In this document: piece by piece, positions 9,034 through 16,336 of the stretch
Layout: every line of letters begins with the position of its first letter
Numbering within the stretch: the stretch's first letter is position 1
Assembly: GCF_030499515.1 (NCBI RefSeq)
Contig: NZ_JASTWJ010000001.1
Location: 5,250,001-5,314,000, forward strand
Length of the DNA stretch: 64,000 bases
Source: Streptomyces sp. DT2A-34
GTDB lineage: Bacteria > Actinomycetota > Actinomycetes > Streptomycetales > Streptomycetaceae
Direction: 5' to 3'
Translations under genes and position numbers: made by a program
Notes under the pieces: generated by a model
Databases searched by the model: none
Seen by the model: the letters and a program-made list of their open reading frames with translations, nothing else
What the model was told of the DNA's origin: nothing

Positions 9034-9182
9034 GTTCTTTCCGCTTGCCGAAGAGGTGGTTCGTGCTGCCGAAGAGGTGGTACGTCCTGCCGGGGACGTG
9101 GTCCGCGGAGGTGGCCCGTCCCTCAGGGTCAGGCCCGGGACGTGAGGCGTCTGTAGCCGTTTACACACGGCGGTGCGTGGGC
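9034..9182. repeat. Three 21-bp tandem repeats between crp-like and cyclase genes
   Basis: Positions about 9046-9108 hold three units of 21 bp. The first two share TGCCGAAGAGGTGGT; the third diverges. They lie in the 5' leader of the cyclase-like gene. The stretch is open in frame with the cyclase, but codon choice (TCT, GCA, AGG, CTA) is unlike coding DNA here. Confidence 0.7.
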
Positions 9183-9905
9183 TTACTCCTGATGACCGTC
9201 CGCGAGGAGGGCGAGCAGCGCGGGATCGAGGATCTCCACCATCCGGTTGCCGGTGCGCACGATGTTCTGGGCGCGCAGCAGCCGTAGGGCCTTGGCGACG
9301 GCTTCGCGGGTGGCGCCTATCGTGGCGGCCAGTTCGTCCTGGGCCAGGTGGACGACGGGGCCGGCGGTGGCGGGGGCGCGCGTGGGGCCCGCCGCGGTGG
9401 GGGTGTACGGGCCGGAGGGCTCGGCTCCCGAGAGTTCGGTGAGCCGGCTGGCCAGGCGTTGCAGCACGGTGAGCGAGGCGAGCGCGGACCGTTCCTGGTC
9501 GGCGCTGCGGAGCCGGGAGGTCAGCTGACGTATCACCAGGCCGCTGACGCGGGGATGCAGGGCGAGAAAACGACGAAACGCATCCCCGGATATGACTTGG
9601 GCCTCTATGGGGCCCAGTGCACGCACGGTGGCGCTCCGAGGATGCGGATCCAACGCGGCCATCTCACCGAGCAGTTCGCCCGGGCCGCGCAGGCCGAGTA
9701 TCAGCCGGGTGGCCCCACGGTCCGTCACCACGGATACGGTCACCCACCCCTGAAGAATGATCACGACGTGACTGGTCCGGTCGCCCTCGGTGAGGAGATG
9801 GGCGTCGGCCGGGTAGTGCTTCCGATTGCCGAGGGCCATGACGCTCTCGCGCTCCTGGGGAGTCAACGTGTGCGCGAACGCCCGCTCATTGCCGAGCAGC
9901 CCCAT
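9183..9905 (-). CDS. Crp/Fnr family cyclic-nucleotide-responsive regulator
   Basis: 240 residues from the ATG at 9905 (G-rich ribosome site just upstream); the open frame reaches 10139 but the extra N-terminus is non-conserved. The cyclic-nucleotide-binding domain spans about 10-125, with the phosphate-binding cassette GPGELLGEMAALDPHPRSATV, whose GE and RSA positions match cNMP-binding Crp proteins. A dimer helix follows, then a winged helix near the C-terminus with LAQDELAATIGATREAVAKA as recognition helix. An Ala/Pro/Gly insert (about 150-175) lies before the wing. It is the first gene of the minus-strand island, 149 bp upstream of the cyclase-like gene, so it may sense that enzyme's product. 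Candidate TGTGA-N6-TCACA-type sites lie at 10125, 24110, 43501 and 54322. Confidence 0.85.
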   Translation of the reverse strand: MGLLGNERAFAHTLTPQERESVMALGNRKHYPADAHLLTEGDRTSHVVIILQGWVTVSVVTDRGATRLILGLRGPGELLGEMAALDPHPRSATVRALGPIEAQVISGDAFRRFLALHPRVSGLVIRQLTSRLRSADQERSALASLTVLQRLASRLTELSGAEPSGPYTPTAAGPTRAPATAGPVVHLAQDELAATIGATREAVAKALRLLRAQNIVRTGNRMVEILDPALLALLADGHQE

Positions 9906-10547
9906 GGCCAGCCCCCCGCCGCATTCCGGACGCCTGGGATTTCGATGGGTGTTGATGGTGGCAGGGCAAACTTCCGGGCCGAGCGGATTGCGCCATACCA
10001 GGGGTACTGGCCGGTAGTTGCGGAATGCCAGGTTGGTCGCCCTGCCGCCCCGCACCCCGCCGCACGCCGACCACCACCACCCGACGCAGGTCGCCGGTGC
10101 CACGCCCTCGTCCGAGGGGATGATCGTGAGGTCAGACACACCACTCGAACAAGGAGCCGCATCGCCGTCGTGATTCGGTCAACCGATGGAGAGTTGGCGA
10201 AAACTCGGGTTTGCGGTGTGACAGGGGTGATGACGAGGTGGTGGCGAGGTGAGGGGGCGGTGAGCCGGGAGGGGGGCGGGGTGCGGGGTGGGCGCGTGCG
10301 AGACCTGGCGCCGCATGGACCTTGGCGGAAGGACGGGCCGGTGGAGATCCGGTTGCTGTGGTCGGTACGGGCGAGGGCGGACGGTTCGGAGACCGCCCTC
10401 GGCCGGTGGCATCAGCGGTGCGCGCCGGCGGTCCTGCTCATCGACCGGGTGGGGGGCCGCAGTTCAGGCGGTCACACGCTTCGTACGCCCACCGAGTGCG
10501 GGGCCCTGTACCGGTTCCGTGACCTGACCGGCCGGGCCCGTACCCGG
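9906..10547. other. Non-coding leader and spacer upstream of the crp-like gene
   Basis: No gene is supported here; longer open frames are out-of-phase shadows with poor codon bias. The part near 9906-10140 should carry the island promoter. A weak Crp-like palindrome occurs at 10125-10140. The rest (10150-10547) is G-rich and shows no recognisable feature. Confidence 0.5.
10125..10140. promoter_or_regulatory. Weak Crp-like palindrome
   Basis: CGTGA-GGTCAG-ACACA, 8 of 10 matches to TGTGA-N6-TCACA, 220 bp upstream of the crp-like start. Could mediate autoregulation; chance is possible. Confidence 0.25.
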
Positions 10548-10751
10548 GAGAAGGAGGCCGACACGGCGGCTGCCACCGACGAGCAGGTCACCGCCGCCCA
10601 CCGAGAACTGGCCCGTCCCGACCAGGCCCGCAGCGATGCCGAGCAGGCGCTGAGCCTGGCGCGCGCCCACTCGTTCCGGGCGGTGGAGGCGCAGGCCCTG
10701 TCGACCCTGTGCCGCATCGCGCGGCCCGAAGCGGCACCGCCACAGCCGTAG
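10548..10751 (+). pseudogene. Remnant of a TPR-containing regulator
   Basis: The frame ending at the TAG at 10751 carries a short tetratricopeptide-like stretch, HRELARPDQARSDAEQAL followed by SLARAHSFRAVEAQAL. This matches the C-terminal TPR region of large SARP/AfsR or LuxR-type regulators. Nothing upstream in any frame supplies the rest of such a protein, and codon use before 10548 is poor. I read it as a decayed 3' fragment; a short free-standing gene is less likely. Confidence 0.4.
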
Positions 10752-11001
10752 GGCTCTAACCCTCGGCCACGAGGCCCTGGCCCTTCCCGCGAGACCAGCC
10801 ACCGCCTCGGCGATGCCCGCACCCTGATGACCCCTCAGCTGCGCCCTCCACAAGACCTGCGGTTGTCCGGACGGTTCCGCAACGCGATCAAGAACCCCGG
10901 CGCGCCTCGGGGACATATTGGTCATTTTCCTATTAACCTCCCATAACTGTACGAAGTCGATCTGTCACGGATCGCAATCAACTCACTTCACCGGAGATGA
11001 C

Positions 11002-11283
11002 ATGCACAACCTTCGCAAGGCTGCCGTCGTGGTCGTCGCCCTCGGCAGCGTCGGCATCCTGAGCGCCGGCACGGCCACCGCCCAGGGCATGGACGGCCAC
11101 GGCGGCAAGACCAGCGTCCTGCAGAGCTCCTCCTGCAAGTCGCACGACCTGAACGTCGACGTCCTCGGCCAGGTCGGCGTGCTCAACGGCGTGCTGGGCA
11201 ACGCGCTCAACGGCGAGGGCAACTCGGGTGGGCAGGACACCCACATCGGCTCGGCCATGGGCTGCGACAACAGCGCGTTCTAG
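11002..11283 (+). CDS. Small secreted protein, paralogue of the gene at 56258-56497
   Basis: 93 residues from the ATG at 11002, with GGAG at 10993-10996. Signal peptide MHNLRKAAVVVVALGSVGILSAGTATA, cleaved after TATA. The mature part of about 66 residues holds SCKSHDLNVDVLGQVGVLNG followed by VLGNALNGEGNSGGQ, and two or three Cys. The core is almost identical to the other small secreted gene in this window. The hydrophobic, Asn/Gly-rich core resembles chaplin-like surface proteins in style, but the chaplin motif itself is absent. Probably exported by Sec and left on the cell surface or in the wall. Function unknown. Confidence 0.8.
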   Translation: MHNLRKAAVVVVALGSVGILSAGTATAQGMDGHGGKTSVLQSSSCKSHDLNVDVLGQVGVLNGVLGNALNGEGNSGGQDTHIGSAMGCDNSAF

Positions 11284-11331
11284 CCCGTGGTTCAGAGCAG
11301 GGCCTCTCGTGGCCGGCTGGTCGTCCGCATG

Positions 11332-11505
11332 TCGACGGAGGCCGACCGACGGGGTGCCCTGGCCGGTACGGACCCCGGTGTCCCATGGCGAGACCTACCG
11401 GTGGAGTACGGGCCGTCGCAGACGGCCCCTGGGATGTTCCGCCGATGGCAGTGCACCGGTGTCCGACCGGCCGTGCTCGACCTCGGAAACCAGCCAGGGG
11501 CCTGA
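11332..11505 (+). pseudogene. IS5-family transposase remnant (N-terminal part)
   Basis: In the frame that starts at 11287, the peptide PGVPWRDLPVEYGPSQT then MFRRWQCTGV matches the N-terminal domain of IS5-group transposases (family pattern W-R-D-L-P-x-x-Y-G-P-W-x-T followed by R-x-R-R-W). The frame stops at 11505 and the DDE catalytic part is absent. It marks an old insertion next to the small secreted gene. No terminal inverted repeats were identified. Confidence 0.6.
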
Positions 11506-11531
11506 TCCACTCTCCCGGATCGGGCCCCTGG
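11494..11531. terminator. Strong hairpin, 15-bp arms
   Basis: Arms 11494-11508 and 11517-11531 (CCAGGGGCCTGATCC and its near-complement), loop of 8 nt, no T-run. Probably part of a tandem terminator with 11549-11578. Confidence 0.6.
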
Positions 11532-11548
11532 CCTGGTGGACCACGACG

Positions 11549-11579
11549 AAGGCCCCGACCGCGAACGGCCGGGGCCTTT
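11549..11579 (+). terminator. Rho-independent-type terminator
   Basis: AAGGCCCCG...CGGGGCCTTT hairpin with a GCGAAC-type loop, ending in TTT. Terminates transcription from the small secreted gene or the transposase remnant. Confidence 0.7.
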
Positions 11580-11741
11580 CGCCTGCCCTGAGCCCTTTAC
11601 CACGCCCAGCTGAGGGCTAGTTGTGCATATGACCCTCCGTTTGTTAATTCTCGGAGAACTCTTCTACAACCTTCGGCCGCATGCGTCGGTCTGCTCTCAC
11701 ACACAGGGATGTCTGAGGGTTCATGAAGAGGAGCTCAGAAC

Positions 11742-13439
11742 GTGACCGTGCGTTCCTTCACCCGGCGGATGCGACCGCGAGTCGAGCGCAAGGCCGCCGA
11801 AAGGGTGTGGCAGCTGCGCACCATGCGGCGCCGCCGCACGGCAGCCGTCACGGACCCGACGCTCCGCCCGGTCGCGGTACGCGGCCAGCAGCTCTACGGC
11901 CGGATCGTGACCCGGTTCAGCGCCGCCGACGCGGCCGCCGCCAACCTCGGCCTGGTCGTCGCCGCGCTGGAGCAGGAAGGTATCCCCTACTTCCTGGTAC
12001 CGACCTCGCGTACGCGCCACACGGTCGGTGTGAACGCCGTCGACCGGGAGCGTTTCCTCACCATCCTGGAGGCGCAGAACGCGGGGAAGGCGGTGTTCAT
12101 CGGCAGACCGCTGCCCGGCGGACAGCTCAAGAACCCCGCCCTGTTCCTGGACGGCGTACTCCCGACCCCGCTGCGCACGGCCCCCGTCCTGCGGATCGGG
12201 GAGAACCACCTCGGGCCCTCGGGCCAGCTGCTCGCCGGCCCGGAACTCGCCTGCGACGTCGAGTTCTGGGAGGACGGCGCCCACCTCCTCGCCTCCGACG
12301 ACGGGCCCCGGCGCCTGGCCAAGGTGCAGCCGCAGGCGTCCGAGGACATCTTCGCCGAGTCCCTCGTCGCGCCCCGCAACAACGGCATCACGGACGTTCT
12401 GCCGGTGTCCGAGCAGAAGCCGGCCACGGTGCGGATCGGCGACCGGGAGCTGCCGAGCTTCGTCCCGCTCACCCTGCCGACCGTGGCGGACGTCACCTTC
12501 CCCGTCGACGTCGTCTACACCTGGGTGGACGGCGAGCAGCCGGAGATGAGGGCCAAGCGGGCCCGGTACCAGGGCCAGGGCATCGCCGAGATCCTGGACA
12601 AGGAGACCAACGCCTCCCGCTACACCAGCCACGACGAGCTGAAGTACTCACTGCGCTCGCTCGCGATGTACGCCGACTTCGTCCGGCACATCTACCTCGT
12701 GACCGACGGTCAGAAGCCGCACTGGCTGGACGACCGGGCCCCCGGGATCACGGTCGTGGACCACCGCGACATCTTCCCGCCCGAGGTCCTCCCCGTCTTC
12801 AACTCCCACGCGATCGAGACCCGGCTGCACCACATCCCGGGCCTGTCGGAGCACTACCTCTACTTCAACGACGACGTGTTCGTCGGCCGCCGCGTCACCG
12901 CGGAGCACTTCTTCCACGGCAGCGGCCTGATGAAGATCCCGGTGTCCCCGCTGAAGATAGGCGTCGGCAAGCCGCACGCCGAGGAGACGGCCACCAACTC
13001 CGCGAGCAAGAACGTCCGCCGACTGCTGCTGGAGAAGTTCGGCCGGATGACGACGAACAACTTCATGCACACCCCCCTGCCGCAACAGCGCGAAACTCTG
13101 CGGGCCCTCGAGGAACTCTTCCCGGCGGACATCCGCCGCACCACGGCGTCCCGCTTCCGCTCGCCGCAGGACATCGCCGTGACGGCCCCGCTGCTCTACC
13201 AGTACGCGCTGATGACCGGCCGTGGAGTGCCGGGCAACTACAGCTTCCGGTACGTGAACATCAGCCGCCCGGATGCCGAGAAGCGCCTGACCGACCTGCG
13301 CCGCAACCGCCGCTTCGACTTCTTCTGCCTCAACGACGTCGACGTACCGCCCGAGGAACGGGAGCAGGTCGGCCGTCGGATGGACGAGTTCCTGGAGAAC
13401 TACTTCCCCTTCCCGAGCCCCTTCGAGAAGCAGAAGTAA
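11742..13439 (+). CDS. Stealth-family sugar-1-phosphate transferase (first of two)
   Basis: 565 residues from GTG 11742, with GAGGAG at 11728-11733. The four conserved Stealth regions are visible in order: CR1 with VDVVYTWVDG (about residue 257), CR2 with SRYTSHDELKYSLRSL (about 295), CR3 with HAIETRLHHIPGLSEHYLYF (about 350) plus a DDVF motif, and CR4 near the C-terminus with FDFFCLNDVD. Stealth proteins transfer hexose-1-phosphate to build phosphodiester-linked surface glycans and are relatives of the human GlcNAc-1-phosphotransferase. An N-terminal domain of about 240 residues precedes CR1. No signal peptide is seen; the enzyme is probably cytoplasmic. It lies 14 bp before a second Stealth gene, so the two form an operon. 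Confidence 0.9.
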   Translation: MTVRSFTRRMRPRVERKAAERVWQLRTMRRRRTAAVTDPTLRPVAVRGQQLYGRIVTRFSAADAAAANLGLVVAALEQEGIPYFLVPTSRTRHTVGVNAVDRERFLTILEAQNAGKAVFIGRPLPGGQLKNPALFLDGVLPTPLRTAPVLRIGENHLGPSGQLLAGPELACDVEFWEDGAHLLASDDGPRRLAKVQPQASEDIFAESLVAPRNNGITDVLPVSEQKPATVRIGDRELPSFVPLTLPTVADVTFPVDVVYTWVDGEQPEMRAKRARYQGQGIAEILDKETNASRYTSHDELKYSLRSLAMYADFVRHIYLVTDGQKPHWLDDRAPGITVVDHRDIFPPEVLPVFNSHAIETRLHHIPGLSEHYLYFNDDVFVGRRVTAEHFFHGSGLMKIPVSPLKIGVGKPHAEETATNSASKNVRRLLLEKFGRMTTNNFMHTPLPQQRETLRALEELFPADIRRTTASRFRSPQDIAVTAPLLYQYALMTGRGVPGNYSFRYVNISRPDAEKRLTDLRRNRRFDFFCLNDVDVPPEEREQVGRRMDEFLENYFPFPSPFEKQK

Positions 13440-13453
13440 CGGGCCTGGGGGGC

Positions 13454-15301
13454 ATGGACATGGGGGGCATGGACATGAGGGGCACGCACATCCGTCACCG
13501 CTTCGGACTGCCGGGGGGCATCCGGGCGGCCCGGAACCTTGTTTCGCGCTCGCGGCTCTGGCTGACGGCCCGGCTCTGGGCGCTGCACGCGACCCGGGCC
13601 CGACGGCGCCTGCGGACCGCCGTACCCGGCCTGCGCCGGATCACCTTCGGACCGATACGGCTCTACGGCCGTACGGTCGCCGACTACACCGCCGCCGACG
13701 CCGTCGAAGCCGATCTGGAGCGGGTGTGCACCCTGCTGGAGGGGCTCGGCGTCCCGTACTTCCTGGTCCCCGCCGACCACGGGCACGGCGCGCCGCGGCA
13801 GGTCATCGGCGTCGAGGAGAGGCACCGCGGCGCGGTTCTCTCCCGGGCCGCCCAGCGCTTCGCCGGCACCGTCGGGTACGTCGGCGCCGTAGGACCGGAC
13901 GGCGCCGTGACGACCGCGGCGCTGTGGGCCGACGGGAAGCTGCCGCGGGCGCTGGGGCGGGCCGCGGTGCTCCGTACCGGCGTGGTGCGCCTGGGCCCGG
14001 AAGGGCAGGTGCTCACCGGCTTGGAGACGGGGTGCGACATCGAGTTCTGGCGTCATGGCCGGGACCTCGGCACCACCCCGGGCACGGACCCCTCCTGGCT
14101 CACCGTCCCCGGCAGCCGCCTGCTGGACGTGTTCGGCCCGGCACTGGTCGCCCCGCGCCGCAACGCCGTCTCGGAAGTGCTCCCGGTGGCGGCGCAGCGG
14201 CCGGCCGCGGTGGTGTGCCGCCGCCGCAGCGTGCCGACGTTCGCCCCGTTCGCCGAGCCGGGCATCGACGAGGTGTGCTTCCCGGTCGACGCCGTATACA
14301 CGTGGGTCGACGGGAACGACCCGGCGATGGCCGCGAAGCGCGGCGCCCATCAGGCCCTGTCCTCGAACGTCATCGCCGCCCGCGAGACCGGCGCCTCCCG
14401 CTACACCAGCCACGACGAACTGAAGTACGCGCTGCGCTCCCTGGAGATGTACGCCGGTTTCGTCCGGCACGTCTACCTGGTGACCGACTCCCAGATCCCC
14501 GCCTGGCTGGACCCGGACGCGGAGGGCCTGACGGTGGTGGACCACCGGGACATCCTCCCGCCGGACGCGCTCCCCGTCTTCAACTCACACGCGATCGAGA
14601 GCCGCCTGCACCACATCCCGGGCCTGTCCGACCACTACCTCTACTTCAACGACGACGTCTTCATCAATCGCCCGGTAGGGGCCGAGCACTTCTTCCACGG
14701 CAACGGCATAGCCCGCATTCCCCTGTCCCCCCTGAAGCTCGGACTCGGCGCCCCGCACCCCCTGGAACCGGCCCCGAACTCCGCCGGCAAGAACGCCCGC
14801 GAGGTGATCAGCCGCTTCCACGGCAGAAACATCACCCACAAATCACTGCACACCCCGCACCCCCAACTCCTCTCGGTCATGCGCGAGATGGAAAGTCTGG
14901 GAATCGAGGAGCTGGAGCAGACGTGCTACTCCCGCTTCCGCTCCACCACCGACATCGCTCCGGCCTCCACGCTCCACCACCACTGGGCCATCGCGACCGG
15001 CCGGGCCGTCCCGGCCGACTACCGCTTCCGCTACGTCCAACTCGGCACCCCGGACATGCACCGCCGCCTGGCCTGCCTCGCGGCCGGCGAGGACATCGAC
15101 TTCTTCTGCCTCAACGACGTGGACACGGCCCCGGCGGCCAGAGCGGCGGCAGAGGCGGCCATCCGCACGTTCCTGGAACGCAAGTACCCGTTCCCGAGCC
15201 GCTTCGAAGGGACCACTCGGGCCACCTCGCGCCAGGTCGCGCCGCTTACGGCGCGAGTCCCGCCGCGGCCGACCCGGGAGGAAGCACAGCGCTGCGATTG
15301 A
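13454..15301 (+). CDS. Stealth-family sugar-1-phosphate transferase (second of two)
   Basis: 615 residues from ATG 13454. Three further in-frame ATGs (13460, 13469, 13475) follow because the start region is a duplicated ATGGACATGGGGGGC-type sequence, and the true start may be 13475. CR1 VDAVYTWVDGNDP, CR2 SRYTSHDELKYALRSLEMYA, CR3 HAIESRLHHIPGLSDHYLYF with DDVF, and CR4 EDIDFFCLNDVD are all present. The N-terminal half is clearly homologous to the first copy (GVPYFLVPAD against GIPYFLVPTS) but more divergent. A disordered tail of about 30 residues extends beyond the conserved YPFPSRFE end. The pair may act together on one polymer or use different sugars. Confidence 0.9.
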   Translation: MDMGGMDMRGTHIRHRFGLPGGIRAARNLVSRSRLWLTARLWALHATRARRRLRTAVPGLRRITFGPIRLYGRTVADYTAADAVEADLERVCTLLEGLGVPYFLVPADHGHGAPRQVIGVEERHRGAVLSRAAQRFAGTVGYVGAVGPDGAVTTAALWADGKLPRALGRAAVLRTGVVRLGPEGQVLTGLETGCDIEFWRHGRDLGTTPGTDPSWLTVPGSRLLDVFGPALVAPRRNAVSEVLPVAAQRPAAVVCRRRSVPTFAPFAEPGIDEVCFPVDAVYTWVDGNDPAMAAKRGAHQALSSNVIAARETGASRYTSHDELKYALRSLEMYAGFVRHVYLVTDSQIPAWLDPDAEGLTVVDHRDILPPDALPVFNSHAIESRLHHIPGLSDHYLYFNDDVFINRPVGAEHFFHGNGIARIPLSPLKLGLGAPHPLEPAPNSAGKNAREVISRFHGRNITHKSLHTPHPQLLSVMREMESLGIEELEQTCYSRFRSTTDIAPASTLHHHWAIATGRAVPADYRFRYVQLGTPDMHRRLACLAAGEDIDFFCLNDVDTAPAARAAAEAAIRTFLERKYPFPSRFEGTTRATSRQVAPLTARVPPRPTREEAQRCD

Positions 15302-15319
15302 CGCTGCCCGCGTCAGGGT

Positions 15320-15365
15320 GCGCCAAGGGGTGCCCCCACGCCTTCGAGGCAGTGGGGGAGTGCGT
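15320..15365. repeat. Streptomyces-type dispersed palindromic element
   Basis: Contains TGCCCCCAC-GCCTTCGAGGCA-GTGGGGGAG, an inverted repeat found at many intergenic sites in Streptomyces chromosomes (from general knowledge). Could act as a terminator for the Stealth operon. Confidence 0.5.
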
Positions 15366-15403
15366 GCCAGGCCCGCGACGCCGGCACGATCCAGAAGACA
15401 CCC

Positions 15404-15649
15404 CTAGGCGGCCTTGGGCCGCGCGGCACGCAGGCCCGGGGTCGGCTCCTGTTCGTCGTCGAGCGGGAAGATCTCGTCTTCCCCGAAGTCAGGGGCTTGG
15501 AAGGGGCTTGTCGTCGGAGGCGGCGATGCCGTGGCGGAACGGCGGGGTTGCCCTTCCGGAGCGGAGAACAGCGACGTCAGGTCGATGAGAGGTCTGCCTT
15601 TCGATACAGGCCCTGAGGGCCTGGCGTGCCGTGACCGGGCACAGCGGTC
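15404..15649 (-). other. Coding-like stretch in frame after the UAG of the CarD-like gene
   Basis: The frame directly downstream of the UAG at 15650-15652 stays open for 81 codons to a TAG at 15404-15406, with strong GC at third positions. It has no ATG, GTG or TTG before the well-ordered part. The peptide includes VSKGRPLIDLTSLFSAPEG, then TTSPFQAPDFGEDEIFPLDD, and ends LRAARPKAA. The segment TSPFQAP echoes TSPFKAP in the upstream protein. It could be a stop-codon readthrough extension, a gene with a non-standard start, or a gene that has lost its start (GTA instead of GTG at 15605-15607 is suggestive). Confidence 0.4.
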
Positions 15650-15871
15650 CTACAGCTTGGTCATCTTGGCGTACGGGCTCAGGATCCGCATCTGCGCCGA
15701 GCCGAAATCCACGAGTGCCGCGATTCCGTCCTCGATGCCGATGACCCGGCCGAGGCCGTGCACGTCATGGGTGACCTGGTCACCCACGGCGAAGTGCTTG
15801 GGAGCCGGCGCGACCGGGGCCTTGAAGGGGCTGGTGGGCAAGTGACGCTTCGGTACAAGAGGCTTTGTCAT
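15650..15871 (-). CDS. Small CarD/CdnL-like beta-barrel protein
   Basis: 73 residues from the ATG at 15871. After a Pro-rich N-terminus, the segment HFAVGDQVTHDVHGLGRVIG with GIEDGIAALVDFGSAQMRIL resembles the Tudor-like CarD/TRCF RNA-polymerase-interacting fold (pattern GDxVxHxxHGxGxVxxIE). It is much shorter than CarD (about 160 residues) and lacks the DNA-binding helical half. Short stand-alone members are common in Streptomyces as hypothetical proteins. Binding to polymerase is an inference. See the in-frame continuation after its stop. Confidence 0.65.
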   Translation of the reverse strand: MTKPLVPKRHLPTSPFKAPVAPAPKHFAVGDQVTHDVHGLGRVIGIEDGIAALVDFGSAQMRILSPYAKMTKL

Positions 15872-15974
15872 TGCCCCCAGTATGGGCCTACGTGTCCCTA
15901 CTGCGCTGTGGCCGGCCACACAGACTTCGAACGGCGAGGTCCGGACGCTGTGCGGCCACGTACTGCCACACACG

Positions 15975-16010
15975 TCGAAGGGCCCCACCGCGAACGGTGG
16001 GGCCCTTCGA
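15975..16010 (-). terminator. Terminator of tRNA-Ser
   Basis: Perfect 15-bp arms TCGAAGGGCCCCACC (15975-15989) and complement (15996-16010), 6-nt loop. It lies just downstream of the minus-strand tRNA. Confidence 0.75.
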
Positions 16011-16030
16011 CATCGTGCCCGGTGAGGCAC

Positions 16031-16118
16031 TGGCGGAGGATACGAGATTCGAACTCGTGAGGGGTTGCCCCCAACACGCTTTCCAAGCGTGCGCCCTAGG
16101 CCTCTAGGCGAATCCTCC
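16031..16118 (-). tRNA. tRNA-Ser(GGA)
   Basis: On the minus strand GGAGGAT pairs with ATCCTCC; the anticodon loop TTGGAAA gives GGA. It has the long variable arm typical of tRNA-Ser, discriminator G and an encoded CCA (complement of 16031-16033). Confidence 0.93.
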
Positions 16119-16194
16119 GCCGGAAACATTACATGACCGAGAGGAGTGCTCGCGAACTCGTTCCCGCAGGCCGACATCGGGTACTCTTCGTGAA

Positions 16195-16280
16195 GCCCCT
16201 CACGCGGCGCTATCTGACTGAACTCCCCCAGGGCCGGAAGGCAGCAAGGGTAGGTCGGCTCTGGCGGGTGCGTGGGGGGC
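16195..16280 (+). ncRNA. ffs: Bacterial SRP RNA (4.5S type)
   Basis: The invariant apical motif GGGCCGGAAGGCAGCAAGGG (about 16231-16250) marks the SRP RNA Ffh-binding loop. Flanking sequences pair into a long hairpin: GCCCCTCACG at the start with CGTGGGGGGC at the end. About 86 nt, the short bacterial form without an Alu domain. It lies between tRNA-Ser and dnaX, the usual actinobacterial position. Ends are estimated from pairing. Confidence 0.92.
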
Positions 16281-16321
16281 GTTTGCGTTCCCGCTGCGGG
16301 GTGGGGTTGTCAGTGGGCGCC

Positions 16322-16327
16322 TATAAC
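16322..16327 (+). promoter_or_regulatory. -10-like box for leaderless dnaX
   Basis: TATAAC nine nt before the GTG at 16337, with no Shine-Dalgarno between, suggests transcription starts at or near the start codon. Confidence 0.5.
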
Positions 16328-16336
16328 CTCGTAAGC

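Noticed and set aside
9034..9168. 45-residue N-terminal extension of the cyclase-like protein
   Set aside because: It would translate the 21-bp repeats with rare codons, while ATG 9033 has its own ribosome site and opens directly into the conserved domain.
11723..15301. One 1192-codon frame across both Stealth genes
   Set aside because: Only its second half (from 13454) is a real protein; the first half is out of frame with the clear Stealth gene at 11742-13439.
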